From Nyssa sinensis (lineage: Eukaryota; Streptophyta; Magnoliopsida; Cornales; Nyssaceae), in the NCBI GenBank assembly GCA_008638375.1, contig CM018035.1, positions 5,515,077 through 5,579,076 of the forward strand: a stretch of 64,000 bases of DNA, read 5' to 3'. Below the pieces are notes generated by a model that saw only the letters and a program-made list of their open reading frames with translations, searched no databases and was not told the DNA's origin. Both the position numbers and the translations under genes were made by a program. Shown here one piece after another: positions 10,978 through 29,504 of this stretch. Every line of letters begins with the position of its first letter. The first letter of the stretch is position 1.

Positions 10978-12697
10978 TTAGCCAATTTTTATAATTTTAA
11001 TATTTTATAAAATATACTTTAGACTCGTTGTATTACTTAAATTATAAAAACAGTCAAACATAGATTCACTGTATTGTTTAAATCATAGAGATCATCAAAC
11101 ACACATACCATATTAAGATGCTGTCGAAATTTCAAAAACACAAAAGGCATCTCTAACCAAATTGAAATAGAATAAGTTTTTTCATACTGCTGGAAGGTTG
11201 CAGCTAACATTGCTAAGCTTTGAGTTGATGGCCCTTAAGGTTGAGAGTTGAAGGAAAAGTGCCCCAACTGTGGCTTGGGCTTGCCATATCTCAGTATCCA
11301 GCTGCGGCACCAGGAGGCAGGAGGCATGCAATTTCATTGGAAAGCACTTCTTGATAATTAGCAGCAATTACTCAGTAGTACTGAACTTTTATCTTTGGAT
11401 GAATTAATTCAAAAAATACAGAAAGTGCTGGGGCTGAAAAATGAAGTCGGCTAAGTTAGAGGTTTATTTGAAATCGCCGCAAAAGATAAACAAACTAATT
11501 TTGAAAGTATTTGAAACACGTTAATTTATTAAATCAATTCAAACTCGATTCGATCAGTTAATAAATAGTTTAACACTAAATAAAATTCCAAGTTACTCCG
11601 AACTTGAACCACGATCGACTCAATTAGAGACTCATTTGAAATCAGTTCAAAAAATAAACAAGCCAAACTTGATCATAAGTTTAAGCTTAAGTCCACTCTT
11701 CCTTTTAATTTAATCGAAATGCTCACTAAGCTCCCTGTCTCAGACTGCCAGTCTGCCACAACTACAAATGCTTCTTCGCAGTGTGATACAATCAATGCCA
11801 AAATCTTCATTATTCATAGACCAAGAAGGCAAGAAGGGCCTCCAGGCTCTAGCCATTAGCTTAGAGCAACTACCAATCTAAGATGACAGTTAAAAACTCT
11901 CCTGGGCCTCAATTCAATCTCTCATGAAAATACACACACTAGCATGGATGACTTCCTTTTTTTCTTTTTAATGTTCAGCGAATAAAGATTTAGTAAGCAA
12001 AGGAAATAGCCCGTACATCATCCGGCGATAGAAATGCACTAAAGCAATTAATCAGGAGACCTGCCCAATCAACTCTGTTAGGGCATGTTTAAGATTCAAG
12101 TAATCAGGTTCAGGTGAAATTCAAGCTGGGGATTTAACCCCAAATCAGTTCTCAAGTTGCAACAAATGTAGACATGCATACAGTTCTCAAGCTGGGGATT
12201 CAGAATCCGAATGAAGTTACTTGAAAAATCATTATTTCAATTTGCAAGCAAACAAATCCCCAAGAACCTTGACAAAAAATGTGTCAGATTACTGTCTTGT
12301 CCATCATCAACCCAAGGCAACGAAGTTAAGTTTTCTGTACATTTAGCGCATTAATTGCAATCAGAGTTTATGAAATTATCAACTAACCATGCAAGGAAAC
12401 TTGTGAACACGAAGTATTTTCTATCAGAAATGCTGCTAGGAGAGGAGGAATGCTCTGCGGTGAAGAATCGATCTTCAATTCTGTTAAATATATTTTTAAG
12501 CACCAGAGCATGCTCTATAGTTGAACCACGTAATGCCACAAAAAGATTTCGAATGGAACAGTGTGCCCAGTTTTCATTAAAAATAATAAATAACAAAAAA
12601 AAAAAAACTAAATGAGCTGCAAGTAAATCCTTGCTCCTTCTCAAGTGTATAGGCATTAATAACTTGCCAATAACTTTTTGGAGATTATGATGAAGGA
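10978..12697. other. Intergenic region downstream of MCM5
   Basis: AT-rich DNA lies between the retroelement and the MCM5 stop codon. The MCM5 3' UTR and poly(A) site must lie near its right end. A more balanced patch at 11170-11370 has a 61-codon minus-strand open frame that resembles nothing I know. No other gene is seen. Confidence 0.5.
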
Positions 12698-19628
<6,931 letters not shown>

Positions 19629-19737
19629 CTCTGCTTCTATCAGTAGATCGGGAATTCACTCTCTCTCTCTCTCTAGGCAGGCAGCAGGTAGTTAGGTTGG
19701 GAACGGGAGTCCCTCTTTCTTTCTTTTCTCATAGGTT

Positions 19738-19762
19738 TTTGGCGCGAAAATTAGGCGGGAAA
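19738..19762 (-). promoter_or_regulatory. Two E2F-type sites upstream of MCM5
   Basis: TTTGGCGCGAAA at 19738-19749 is an almost palindromic E2F/DP site. GGCGGGAAA at 19754-19762 is a second site (TTTCCCGCC on the other strand). They lie about 110-135 bp upstream of the MCM5 ATG. Plant MCM genes are known E2F targets expressed at G1/S, so these sites fit the gene. An (AG)n tract lies between them and the ATG in the leader. Confidence 0.85.
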
Positions 19763-20863
19763 CGGTGCCTGGGTTGAGTGTGCCGTTGAGGCACGTGCGG
19801 TGGGCGTGTATGCTAGCAACGAGTACGGCTTCCTCATCTGTATTGCATTGGATTAAATTAAAGGTAAATTATCATACATCTCTTAAATTTTTAATAATTG
19901 TAAATAGTAATTTTTAAAATTTTTAAAATTATATTATACTTTCTATTAGACTTGTCAAATTAATGATATTAATAAAACTTATAAAAATACAGATATATTC
20001 TTAATTAAATATTTATTATTTCATCGATAAAATATAAAAATACAATACAAATTCATTAATATTTTATCGTGTTGACCAAAGAGAGAGACAACGAAATTGA
20101 GAGATACAGAGAGGATGAGAAAAGGGCCTTGTTATCACTGTTGAGCTTCAGTTTCTTATCTCCGCCCCCTTTCTCTCTAACCAAAAAACATACTCCCAAA
20201 AACCCTCTCTCTCTCTCTAAAATATCCACCCCTTAATCCAAATTTTATTTTGCCGCACCACGACCGTCAAGAGAATTGAGAAAACCAGAAATTTTGTGTT
20301 TGATATTATGTCTTCGATAGAGTTCAAATTCACTTCAATTAATGGCATTGAAACTCTCGTTATCGACAAGTCGATGTAATCCACTTCAGTTGTTCTTGAG
20401 AGAGCGCTGATCAATTGTTGGGTTTCTTCGTCTCTTTTATTTTCGTATTCGACCGACAATAATAACCATTAATCAAGATTCACGAAGAAACTCACTGAGT
20501 TAGGTTCGATTTGAACTTATCAAACTTAAATGTAAACTCGACTCGGGTTTGACCTGACAATCAATCATAAGCTAGGTGTCACGATTTGCCTATCTTCTAA
20601 AAGGTTACATCACATGAGCGTCTACTCAATAATCCCTTTTGTCTGCATAATAAGCCTGTGTAAAGTCCTAAACTTATGTAGAAGTTTATACATATTTTTA
20701 GATTTATATAGAGTATTCTAAAATGTTATAAATACTTAATACTTTTGTAAAAGTTTTATAATAATCCCTTAAAGAGGTAGAAACATTTTATGCATACTCT
20801 TATAACCTTTAGATCAAAATGATCCACTTAAGGAGGTAAAAACATTCTATACGTACACTCAAA
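19763..20863. other. Intergenic region beyond the MCM5 promoter
   Basis: About 19860-19960 resembles one arm of the foldback MITE family at 4176 and 46061. The 20050-20470 part contains CT-rich tracts and an 80-codon minus-strand open frame, starting MSVEYENKRDEETQQL, that resembles no family I know. It could be an eroded gene start. Nothing else is recognised. Confidence 0.4.
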
Positions 20864-22155
20864 ACTATTTGTTTTTGAAAAAAATTGGCTTGAGATTTGA
20901 CCTAATTATAATATATTTCTCATCTTTTAAATAATTATGCATGTGTATAAATGAGAATATATTTAGTACCCTTGGATCATGAGCGTGACATAAACTTTAG
21001 TGTTGAGTGTCAAGTAATTTATATACCGCCTATTTTAATAAGACATGACTTACATGTTAGCATACTATTGGAGGATGCATGACATAGTCATGTGATACCT
21101 CTAAAGCAATGAATATTTTCTCATGCACGTACAAATATAGATTTAGGGAGCGAAGGAAAGCTTTAGAACGAGGGTGGCATCGTCGTGTAATAGTTTTCAA
21201 GCACCAACTTGTTTTTCATCAATTGTTTGTTGAAGACATTGTTTTGATGATAAGTATCCTTTGATGTTATTTAAGCATCAATTTGATCTTTGAATAATGA
21301 ACAAATCAAACATTTGGGACCAATATAATCTTCACGGAAAAAAAAATTAACGAACAGAAAAATTCAAAGATTTATCTAATTTCCTAACCTAGTTGTCCCC
21401 CTTACTCTTGGTTCCAAAAACTAGATGCAATAACATGTTTGAAAAATTATTTTTGATTAAATTTGTGATTATTTTGACAACATCAAGTTGTTGTCATTGA
21501 CCTTGGCCATTGTGGGTTTGGGAGTTCTCTTTGGTTTCTTTGTTCCGCCATCTCCACTACCGTCACTTTGCAACTGTCTTCGTCACCTTCATCGCATTCT
21601 CTGACCATGTCATTTCCATTATCATTGCTTCTGACATCTTTGTCGTCATCGCCACCTCTCCCTCCACCACCTCCGTCGACATTGATTCTACCATCCTCTT
21701 GAGCTCTCCCCGAGCAAAAAAATATATATAAATTGATCAGAATGTTGGTATTTCTATTTAGGCTGTGAAATGTAATGACAGGTTGTGCTGAGTCTTTTTA
21801 ACAATTCGTCTCATTTTGCTGTGAGTGCTTTTACCATTTATTTTTCTCAATTAACTTGGATGACTATATAATATCAGAATTTATGAAACCTTTTTTTATA
21901 TTTTATTAAAATAAGAATAAAATATACATTTTGTTAAAGTCAACTGGTAAAATAACATTTTTGTTCATAGGGAATGCAATGGAATCAAAGGATACTTTTG
22001 AAAGGACAATTCTTGAGAAAGTTTCTCTAACCCAAAAATTTTTACAATTTTAATGTGTCACGCGTGTATTCACGTATTATATGATTATTTAATTTTAATA
22101 AAAAATTAAATAAATCAAAAAATATATGTGCACTGCATGTATAATAAATTATAAT
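20864..22155. repeat. Repeated block R, copy 1 (left part)
   Basis: From about 20864 the sequence is closely similar to 29505-30783 and 56305-57050. It includes the shared phrases TTGGCTTGAGATTTGACC and TTGACCTTGGCCATTGTGGG. The copia element at 22156 interrupts it and the block resumes at 24596. Short open frames inside (for example at 21510-21731 and its twin 30151-30375) are shared only because the DNA is shared; they show no recognisable protein. Confidence 0.85.
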
Positions 22156-22329
22156 TTTTAGGTGTAAATAGATTTTTGACAGCTGTAACTTAAGTGGCCT
22201 TATCCAGCTGTATTATTGTAACTAACTTTTGTTATATTTCTATATATATATCTTCATCTTCTAAATCACGATTGGGGGGAATGAGAATTTTTCCAGTTCA
22301 GTTTCTCTCTTCTATTCTCTTTCGTGTTA
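22156..22329 (+). repeat. 5' LTR of the copia element
   Basis: This 174-bp LTR pairs with 24413-24590. The 3' copy has an extra 10-bp tandem unit (TAAATAGTTG region) and lacks a few bases of the AT run. Both end in ...TTTCTCTCTTCTATTC and GTGTTA. Confidence 0.9.
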
Positions 22330-22341
22330 TGGTATCAGAGC

Positions 22342-23252
22342 ATTAAGAAAGCCTTTCAAGGAATCAATGACCTGAGTATTCGGTCCAATGATGATAATAT
22401 CATCAACATAAACCAGTAAGGCAACAAAAGAAGAACCTGTACCCTTTGAAAACAAAGAATAATCAGATTTGGATTGAGTAAAACCAAATTGAAGAAGGGC
22501 CTGATAAAATTTTGAATACCATTGTCGGGAAACCTGTTTTAAACCATAAAAGGACTTGTGAAGCTGACAAACAAGCTTGTCCTCTTTAGAAATGATCTCC
22601 CCCTTACTGCCATATCCAAGAGGAACATCCATATATACTTCTTCAAAGAAATCACCATTAAGAAACGCATTATTCACATCCAACTGGACTAAATTCCAAT
22701 GTTGACTAGCAGCAAGAGCCAAAAGAACTTTGACAGTAACAATTTGGCTACTAGGGAAAAAGTGTCAATGAAATTAAGTCCTTCCTGCTGAGTATAGCCC
22801 TTAGCAACTAAACGGGCTTTATACCTTTCTACAGAGCCATCAGATTTATATTTAATCTTATAAATCCACTTACAACTAATGGAATGCTTGTCTTTGGGAA
22901 GAACAGTGAGGGACCAAGTATTATTGGCCTCCATAGCATCTAACTCAGCTTGCATTGCATCTTGCTGAAATCTCACAGCTTGATGGAAAAATTGAGGCTC
23001 AAAATGAGAAGAAACAACCAAGACAAAAGCTCTATAAGAGGCTGATAAAGAAGTATAGGGTAAAAACTTGGACAGAGGATAAGAAAAGGTCGAATCTGGT
23101 AATGTCTTATGAGAAACCAGGCTGCAATGATAGTCTTGTAGATAGGATGGAGGCTTAACATGGCGTGTGAATTTTCTAACAGGTATAAATGCAGAAGTTG
23201 CAGGTGTATCAGGTAAGGGAGCAACATGAATATCCTGAATAGATTCAGTCGC
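22342..23252 (-). pseudogene. Copia reverse transcriptase fragment, inverted and frameshifted
   Basis: Read on the minus strand from 23252, the frame contains the integrase-RT linker, then copia RT motifs: NNTWSLTVLPKDKHSISCKW, YKARLVAKGYTQQEG, LVQLDVNNAFLNGD, FYGLKQ and LLVYVDDIII (catalytic YVDD). A frameshift near 22730 splits it into two open frames. The C-terminal end abuts the element's own PBS at 22341. Orientation is opposite to the LTRs and RNase H of the same element, which a normal copia order forbids. Confidence 0.9.
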
Positions 23253-23879
23253 CTTGGCCAATAAGGTGGGTCCTTACTACAATTAACCTAATACTTGGAG
23301 GTCTAGGTGAGATTTTTTTTTTTAACATCATCCATCTCTCTTCTTAAAGTCTCATACGTATTATAGGAGGGTTCATTTATGCGCCATTAAAAAATAGCAT
23401 TCTCCATTCTCACCATCATGCCTAAAAATTGTTATTTTTTTGTTTTAATTTTAAAAATTAAAACTAATCAAATAAAATTATTAAAAACACAAATTCATAA
23501 TTACGTGCACACACATATATACAAAATATATACAAATTATAATATATATTTACATATTATATATATATATATACACATGTTTAGATTTATATATGTGAGA
23601 GTATTTAGTAAAATATGAAAATATTGAACGATATTTATATAATTTAAATATATAATCGATGCAGGATGTGGTACTTTTCTCATTCTTGCCACTAGTCTGT
23701 TTCAGATTATAATATATTTCTCATTTCCAACTCATCTTATTTATTTATTTTTCAAATTCGTCCCATGTGAAACAGGGCAAGACAAATTGAGGTAAATTAT
23801 CATCTCTATACATAGGCCACATTACTTTTTAACATTCTCTTCATGCACACTTCGCCCAACTTTTGGGATCATTAAAATA
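23253..23879. repeat. Copy of flanking repeat block inside the copia element
   Basis: This segment is closely similar to 24770-25372, which lies outside the element, and shares with it a deletion not present in the related copies at 30960-31660 and 57140-57880. It is therefore derived from, or sister to, the element's own flank. It sits exactly between the inverted RT and RNase H pieces. Confidence 0.85.
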
Positions 23880-24412
23880 TCCAAATTCGTGCTTTTTTCT
23901 GATGCTGCTCCTTCTTCTCTCAATTTGAAAGCTTTTTCTTATTCGGATTGGGCCTCTTGCTTGGATTCTCGGAAGTCAGCTACAGGCTTTTGCATTTTCA
24001 TTGGTGACTCTTTGGTTTCATGGAAATCAAAGAAACAATCTACAATCTCCAGGTCCTCTGTTGAAGCTGAATACAGGGCCTTGGCTGCTACAGCAAGTAA
24101 GCTAGTTTGGATACGTCAATTGTTGAAGGATTTTCAAGTTGATGTGTTCATCTCCTGCTCTTCTCTTTTGTGATAATCAAGCTGCAGTTCATATAGCCTC
24201 TAATCCAACCTTTCATGAAAGGACTACACACATAGAAGTTGATTGCCATTTTGTCCGGGACAAGATTGTTGATGGATCTATCCGGCTCATGCCCATTCGT
24301 TCTCAACATCAATTGGCTGATATCTTTACTAAGCCTTTGCCTTCTTCTTTGTTATTTCCACTTCTTTCCAAGATGTCTGTAAAGGATATTTACAGTCCAC
24401 CTCGAGGGGGAG
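23880..24412 (+). pseudogene. Copia RNase H fragment, frameshifted
   Basis: Plus-strand frames contain the copia RNase H signatures [52 protein letters not shown] and [10 protein letters not shown] one-base insertion near 24150 shifts the frame between the first and second halves. It ends at the polypurine tract next to the 3' LTR. Confidence 0.92.
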
Positions 24413-24590
24413 TTTTAGGTGTAAATAGTTGTAAATAGATTTTTGACAGCTGTAGCTTAGGTGGCCTTATCCAGTTGTATTATTGTAACTAACTTCTGTT
24501 ATATTGCTATACATATAGCTTGTAAATCACGATTGGGGGGAATGAGAATTTTTCCAGTTCAGTTTCTCTCTTCTATTCCCTTTTGTGTTA
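24413..24590 (+). repeat. 3' LTR of the copia element
   Basis: This 178-bp LTR directly follows the polypurine tract and is itself followed by the ATAAT duplication. It differs from the 5' LTR by a 10-bp tandem unit, a small deletion and scattered substitutions, so the insertion is older than the gag-only element. Confidence 0.9.
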
Positions 24591-24595
24591 ATAAT

Positions 24596-27540
24596 TAAGA
24601 CACATATATTAGTAAGAGAAAGTTTCTCATACCAAATTTAGAATTAAATATTATCTTTTTTCAAACAGTGGATCGTTGCTCCAATTAAACTAATCTTTAG
24701 AGGTTTGAGTGAAATTTTCCCTTTATTTTCTTTTTTCATATCATTAATCTTACTTCTTAAAGTATTTGGAAGGCCAATAAGGTGGGTCCTTACTACAATT
24801 AACCTAATACTTGGAGGTCTAGGTGAGATTTTTTTTTTAACGTCATTCATCTCTCATCTTAAAGTCTCATACGTATTATAGGAGGGTTCATTTATGCGCC
24901 CTTAAAAAATAGCATTCTCCATTCTCACCATCATGCCTAAAAATTGTTTTTTTATTTTATTTTATTTTAATTTTAAATATTAAAACTAATCAAATAAAAT
25001 TATTAAAAACACAAATTCATAACTACGTGCACACACATATATACGTATTATAATATATATTTACATATTATACATATACACGTGTTTAGATTTATATATG
25101 TGAGAGTATTAATAAAATATGAAAGATATTGAAAGATATTTATATAATTGATACGGGATGTGGTACTTTTTCTCATTCCCGCCACTAGTCTGTTTTAGAT
25201 TATAATATATTTCTCATTTCCGACTCATATTATTTATTTATTTTTCAAATTTGTCTCATGTGAGACGAGACAAGACAAATTGAGGTAAATTATCATCTCT
25301 ATATATAGTCCAAAGTACTTTTTAACATTCTCTTCATGCACACTTCACCCAACTTTTGGGATCACTAAAATAATTACAACAAGCATTGTTTTTTTTTTAT
25401 ATATTAATTTTTCCAATGCTTCCAAACACAATACCTTGAGAAGATCTGTTTCAAATCACTTGGTGATCAAGTCCTTTTCAGACAGATAATAGTGACAATT
25501 TGAGGACTTTACATCATAGCAACCTCTATTATATAAGTTGATTCTCCTCTTTTTTTTTTTTTTTTTTTCATTGAGTGGTCTCCATTACTTAGTTTTCAAC
25601 GAATTCATGTAATTAATGTCACACCATCTAAAATTTATAATAACTTTACTTTACGACTCAATAGAAAATATCTCATATAAAAAGGGATAGTCCAGTATAC
25701 GAGATTCTTGTTATTTTAAAATTTCAAAAATGTTAGATATACGTAACTTTATCCCTCAACTATTTTTGTGACTCGAATCTTGATTTTCATGTTATAATGA
25801 AATAAACTCATTGTTACGTCAAGGCCCCCACCTAAGAAAATGTCTCATAAATAATATGATAATTTCAGCCACCGTTCAATATCGCATCATGATAGTCAAA
25901 GAATATAATTTCAGAAATAGAATCAATCTGCACAAATCAATTGATACTGCGAGCTAATTCATATTTATTTTTCAAGTATATGAGGTTTTCTAATAGCAGA
26001 GGAAACATGATCACCACACTGATGATAATGGGAAGGCTAAATCATAACCAACTAAAATCCTAAAAATTGGTATTATATTTGTTGTGGTGAAAATTTGACT
26101 AGATTTGTTAGAGACCTTAGAGGAGCAGAAAGCACAAGTTAGCCTATAATTTAATAAGAATTGCACTCAAGAGGCTTGGTAGGCGCCTTGTCCCTATTAT
26201 AGTGGATTAATTGACATTTCTAAAAGAATCTCTTGTGAAATAAATTACAGAATGCCCGTATTAATCAAATAAATACAAGAGTGATAGTTTTCTTGCTAAA
26301 ATATATGACAAGAATTTCATATTTGCAATTCTGATAAGTTTGTTCGGCATATATAGAGTTTTGAGATATTCTGAACTCAAATACTAGTATGCAATTTACT
26401 TCGGAGAAATGGCGTATTACCCGATTGTCGAGATAACTTAGAGTTCATTATCCAAATCGACAAGTTTATAACTTAACAATTTCAAATTCATAGTGAGGAC
26501 ATGTTATGATCTTGACAATAGTATTATTTTTTATTGTGTCACTTTCATAACAAATCATAGGATTTGGAATGTATTTATTTCTCCGTGAAAAAGTGACCGT
26601 CTATTCATGAATAGAAGACGTAACTATTTTACGTTTAAACAAAAAAATGAAGGGAGCAATAACATCATCCTTATGTGGGTGTTTGGATGATTCATTTTTT
26701 CATAAATCTATTTTACTATGTTTTGAAAAGTAGAATTAATACAAATATTAATTGTAAAAGCTTGACAAAACAACTAATTATACTTTTAGAGCAATTTTTT
26801 TATTATTAAAAACATATAAAAAAAAGTGCCAAAACTCTCTCAAAAAGAAAAAGAACTATTAAGCTCAATTCAAAAATTAAGTGGAGCTCCAACTGTCCAA
26901 CTCATTTTAATTATATCACGTAGGTACTATTGGGTCCTTTTTATAGAACTTTTTTCGTGTGAGCCAAATTTATTAATCAAGTTAATGTGGCCAAGCCATA
27001 ATAATTTTTCAACTTAATAAAATTTATTAATTTTTTTTATAAAGACAAACAAGCTATTGAAATGGTCAGTATATATAAACAAATATTTTATGTTTTCAAG
27101 TCAATCATTATACGTTATGTGGCTAGTTTAAAGAACTAAATTTTATTTTATTATATTTTTTTAGTGACAATTTATTATAAATTTAGTGTTTGAGACACTC
27201 GAGAATTTAATAATATTAGATTAAATTAAAAATTATATCAAAATGTTTATTTTTATGAGTTAACAGTGTTATATAAGCCAAATATCAGATATCACATGTG
27301 CCAGAAAGTAAATACTTTTGGATAAAATTTAAAGGTAACATTAATATTACTCATATTATGTATTGCTATTACACATTTTTTTTTATCAAATTCACGTAAT
27401 TTTTTTTAATTTAACTCGACACATGTTGTTTTCAACTTATTTTCTAATCTCATATTGTTTTTAAAAGATGGCAATTTAAAAAATAAATTAAAAACGGTTT
27501 AAGTCTGATTAAATCACTCCAAAACAACATGATTTAGGTT
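24596..27540. repeat. Repeated block R copy 1 (right part) and spacer
   Basis: The first part (to about 25515) matches 30784-31786 and 57050-58010. The rest (about 25516-27540) matches about 58015-60760 but has no counterpart between 31786 and 31787. It is AT-rich with no gene recognised. At 26042-26046 it preserves the single ATAAC that is the empty site for the TRIM found in the right-hand copy. Confidence 0.8.
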
Positions 27541-27944
27541 AAAAATTCGTCACAGTAACTGGGCCAAGATTGGCCCAACGGGTCAGACTGACACTCGGAG
27601 GACAATTATGTCAATTTATACAGGATTTTAGGTTTCATATACGATTTCCATCTCCCCAAAGTCGCAAACTTTCCGTTTCCTGCGCAGGCGACTACTCTGT
27701 GCTCCGGAAGCTCATCATCAAAGGTGCCTCTCTCTCTCACTCTTTCTCACACACAAATCTCACTCTCTCTTTAACATATGTGGCCTATTCTATATGCGCG
27801 TGTTTTGTTTATCTAGATTTATCTCCATTATTTGATTAAGACCCCAAATCTGTTGAAGATTTGGATGCTTATATATACACGCACATGTATGCATATGGGT
27901 ATATTTGATAGAGGTCACGGAATAGGTTGTTTCTGTATCGACAG
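27541..27944 (+). promoter_or_regulatory. Displaced upstream region of RPL7-1 (relic)
   Basis: The sequence matches 60750-60990, which lies upstream of the right-hand RPL7-1 copy. Shared parts include CCGTTTCCTGCGCAGG and AGCTCATCATCAA followed by a CT-rich stretch. It carries TGGGCC at 27560-27565 and the same motif inverted at 27572-27577, resembling the site II elements of plant ribosomal-protein promoters. Homology stops before 27790 and then changes to CAF1-upstream sequence at about 27945. The RPL7-1 ATG it once served is now about 4.2 kb downstream. Confidence 0.55.
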
Positions 27945-28147
27945 AGAAACTACGATATAGAGGGAAGGAGTGACGTGTAGAGAGAGAGCAACAGAGAGGT
28001 GAAGGAGATCGAACGTTAAGGTTTCGACAAGGGTGTTACAAGGCGGCGAAGGTAGAAAGAAATTTAGGTCAAAATTGGAGGGTTGTATGTAGCAGCGAGA
28101 GAAGGGAACGCGGTTGGGCCCTTCCCTGCTTACCTCCTATCGACATT

Positions 28148-28184
<37 letters not shown>

Positions 28185-28535
28185 AAGAAAGGAAGAAGAT
28201 AAATTTTATTTTTATTTTCTTTCAAAAAAAAACATTAACGTGTGAGAAGAAGCGGGACACAACTGCAGAGGATGAGGAACGGCAATTTTTTTAAATATAT
28301 ATATATATATATATATATAAATTTATACTTTTCAAGAAATTTAATTTTAATTATTTATTTAAAAGAAAATACATAGTGAGAAATTTGCTACTTAGCGGTG
28401 GGACCACTTGATAGGTCTTGGAAAACGAGGTGAATTTGTGAGAGGACCATCTTTGATAACTAGTAACCTAACATATTTGTCACAGCAGGAAGGGAAGATT
28501 TAAACTTGCATTTGTCTCGATTATATCTTACTATA
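27945..28535. repeat. Copy of the CAF1 upstream region
   Basis: The sequence is closely similar to 55650-56245, just upstream of the CAF1 gene (shared GATATAGAGGGAA, GGAGATCGAACGTTAA and CTTACCTCCTATCG), with an (GA)n tract in both. No CAF1 coding sequence accompanies it, so this is a partial duplicate of a promoter and leader region. Confidence 0.85.
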
Positions 28536-29504
28536 TATATATATATTAAGAAATTTGATTGTAAATGATTATGATTGAATGGAGAAGATAACTAACGATA
28601 ACTAGTAACACGATATAATTTTCATAGTGGATCCTAAAGAATAGGAGATTTAAACCTGCATTTGATTCGATTGTATCTTAATTATCTATTTATATTTATA
28701 TATACAAATGTATACATTTTAAGATATTTGTTTATAATTATTTATTCAAAACAAAATACACAGGTGAAGATTTGCTACTGAGTGGTGGGAATCACTTGAT
28801 GTTGTATAACAATTTGACTATAAATGATTATGATTAAATGAAGTGGACAACTCACGATAACTCGTAACATGACATAACTTTCACAGTGAGACATTAAAAA
28901 TGAGAGATTTAAACTTGTATTTGATTCGATTATTTGTTTACATTTATATATTAAAATTTATATTTTTTAAGAAATTTGTTTTTAATTATTTATTTGAAGA
29001 AAATACGTAACCAGAAATTTGATATTGAGTGGTGGAGATCACTTTGTCTGTCTAAAAAAATACGAGATAAGTTGGGAAACAATTTAGTTGTAAATGGTTG
29101 TGGATATGATTGAAAGGAGAGAACAACCCACAATAACTAGTAACATGAAATAACTGTCACTCTGAAATATTAAAAATGGGAGATTTAAATTTACATTTCA
29201 CGTTGACTTGAATTTACACTTTAATTTTTTGAAAACCTACCTAATAGGTTAGTTGGTAGTTTAAATCTCTATTAACTAAAACATTCCCTTATACTTACAA
29301 ATACTTGAAACATGCTCTTTTCTTTTGAGAATGAAAAAATAATACTATTGAATTACTATTTACTTTCACGAATCTATATTTAGTTTTGAAAATGAAATTA
29401 TAATTTTAGATTGTAATTCTAATTTCCATGACTAACATATATATATATATATATATATAACTTTATATATGTATAATTTTATAAACAAGATGCCCTTTCC
29501 ATCA
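28536..29504. repeat. Degenerate tandem repeats
   Basis: The phrase GAGATTTAAACTTGCATTTG and variants recur near 28495, 28645, 28905 and 29180, with surrounding AT-rich text also repeated at irregular 150-275 bp spacing. The right-hand duplicate (56200-56250) has only one copy, so the array expanded only here. No gene is seen. Confidence 0.6.

Larger units (their letters stand above)
22156..24590 (+). mobile_element. Rearranged copia LTR element with an inverted RT segment
   Basis: The element is flanked by ATAAT duplications (22151-22155 and 24591-24595). The homologous block at 30779-30783 shows the unoccupied site as one copy, ACAAT. It has short LTRs (22156-22329 and 24413-24590) and a PBS, TGGTATCAGAGC, at 22330-22341. 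After the PBS comes an inverted copia RT segment (about 22342-23252, minus), then about 627 bp resembling the flanking block at 24770-25372, then RNase H on the plus strand (23880-24412) and a polypurine tract, GAGGGGGAG. Gag, protease and most of integrase are missing. The LTR ends read TTTTAGG...GTGTTA, not the usual TG...CA. It is not functional. Confidence 0.88.

Noticed and set aside
11182..11367. 61-codon minus-strand frame downstream of MCM5
   Set aside because: Protein-like in places but no family match, no splice context and no neighbouring exons found.
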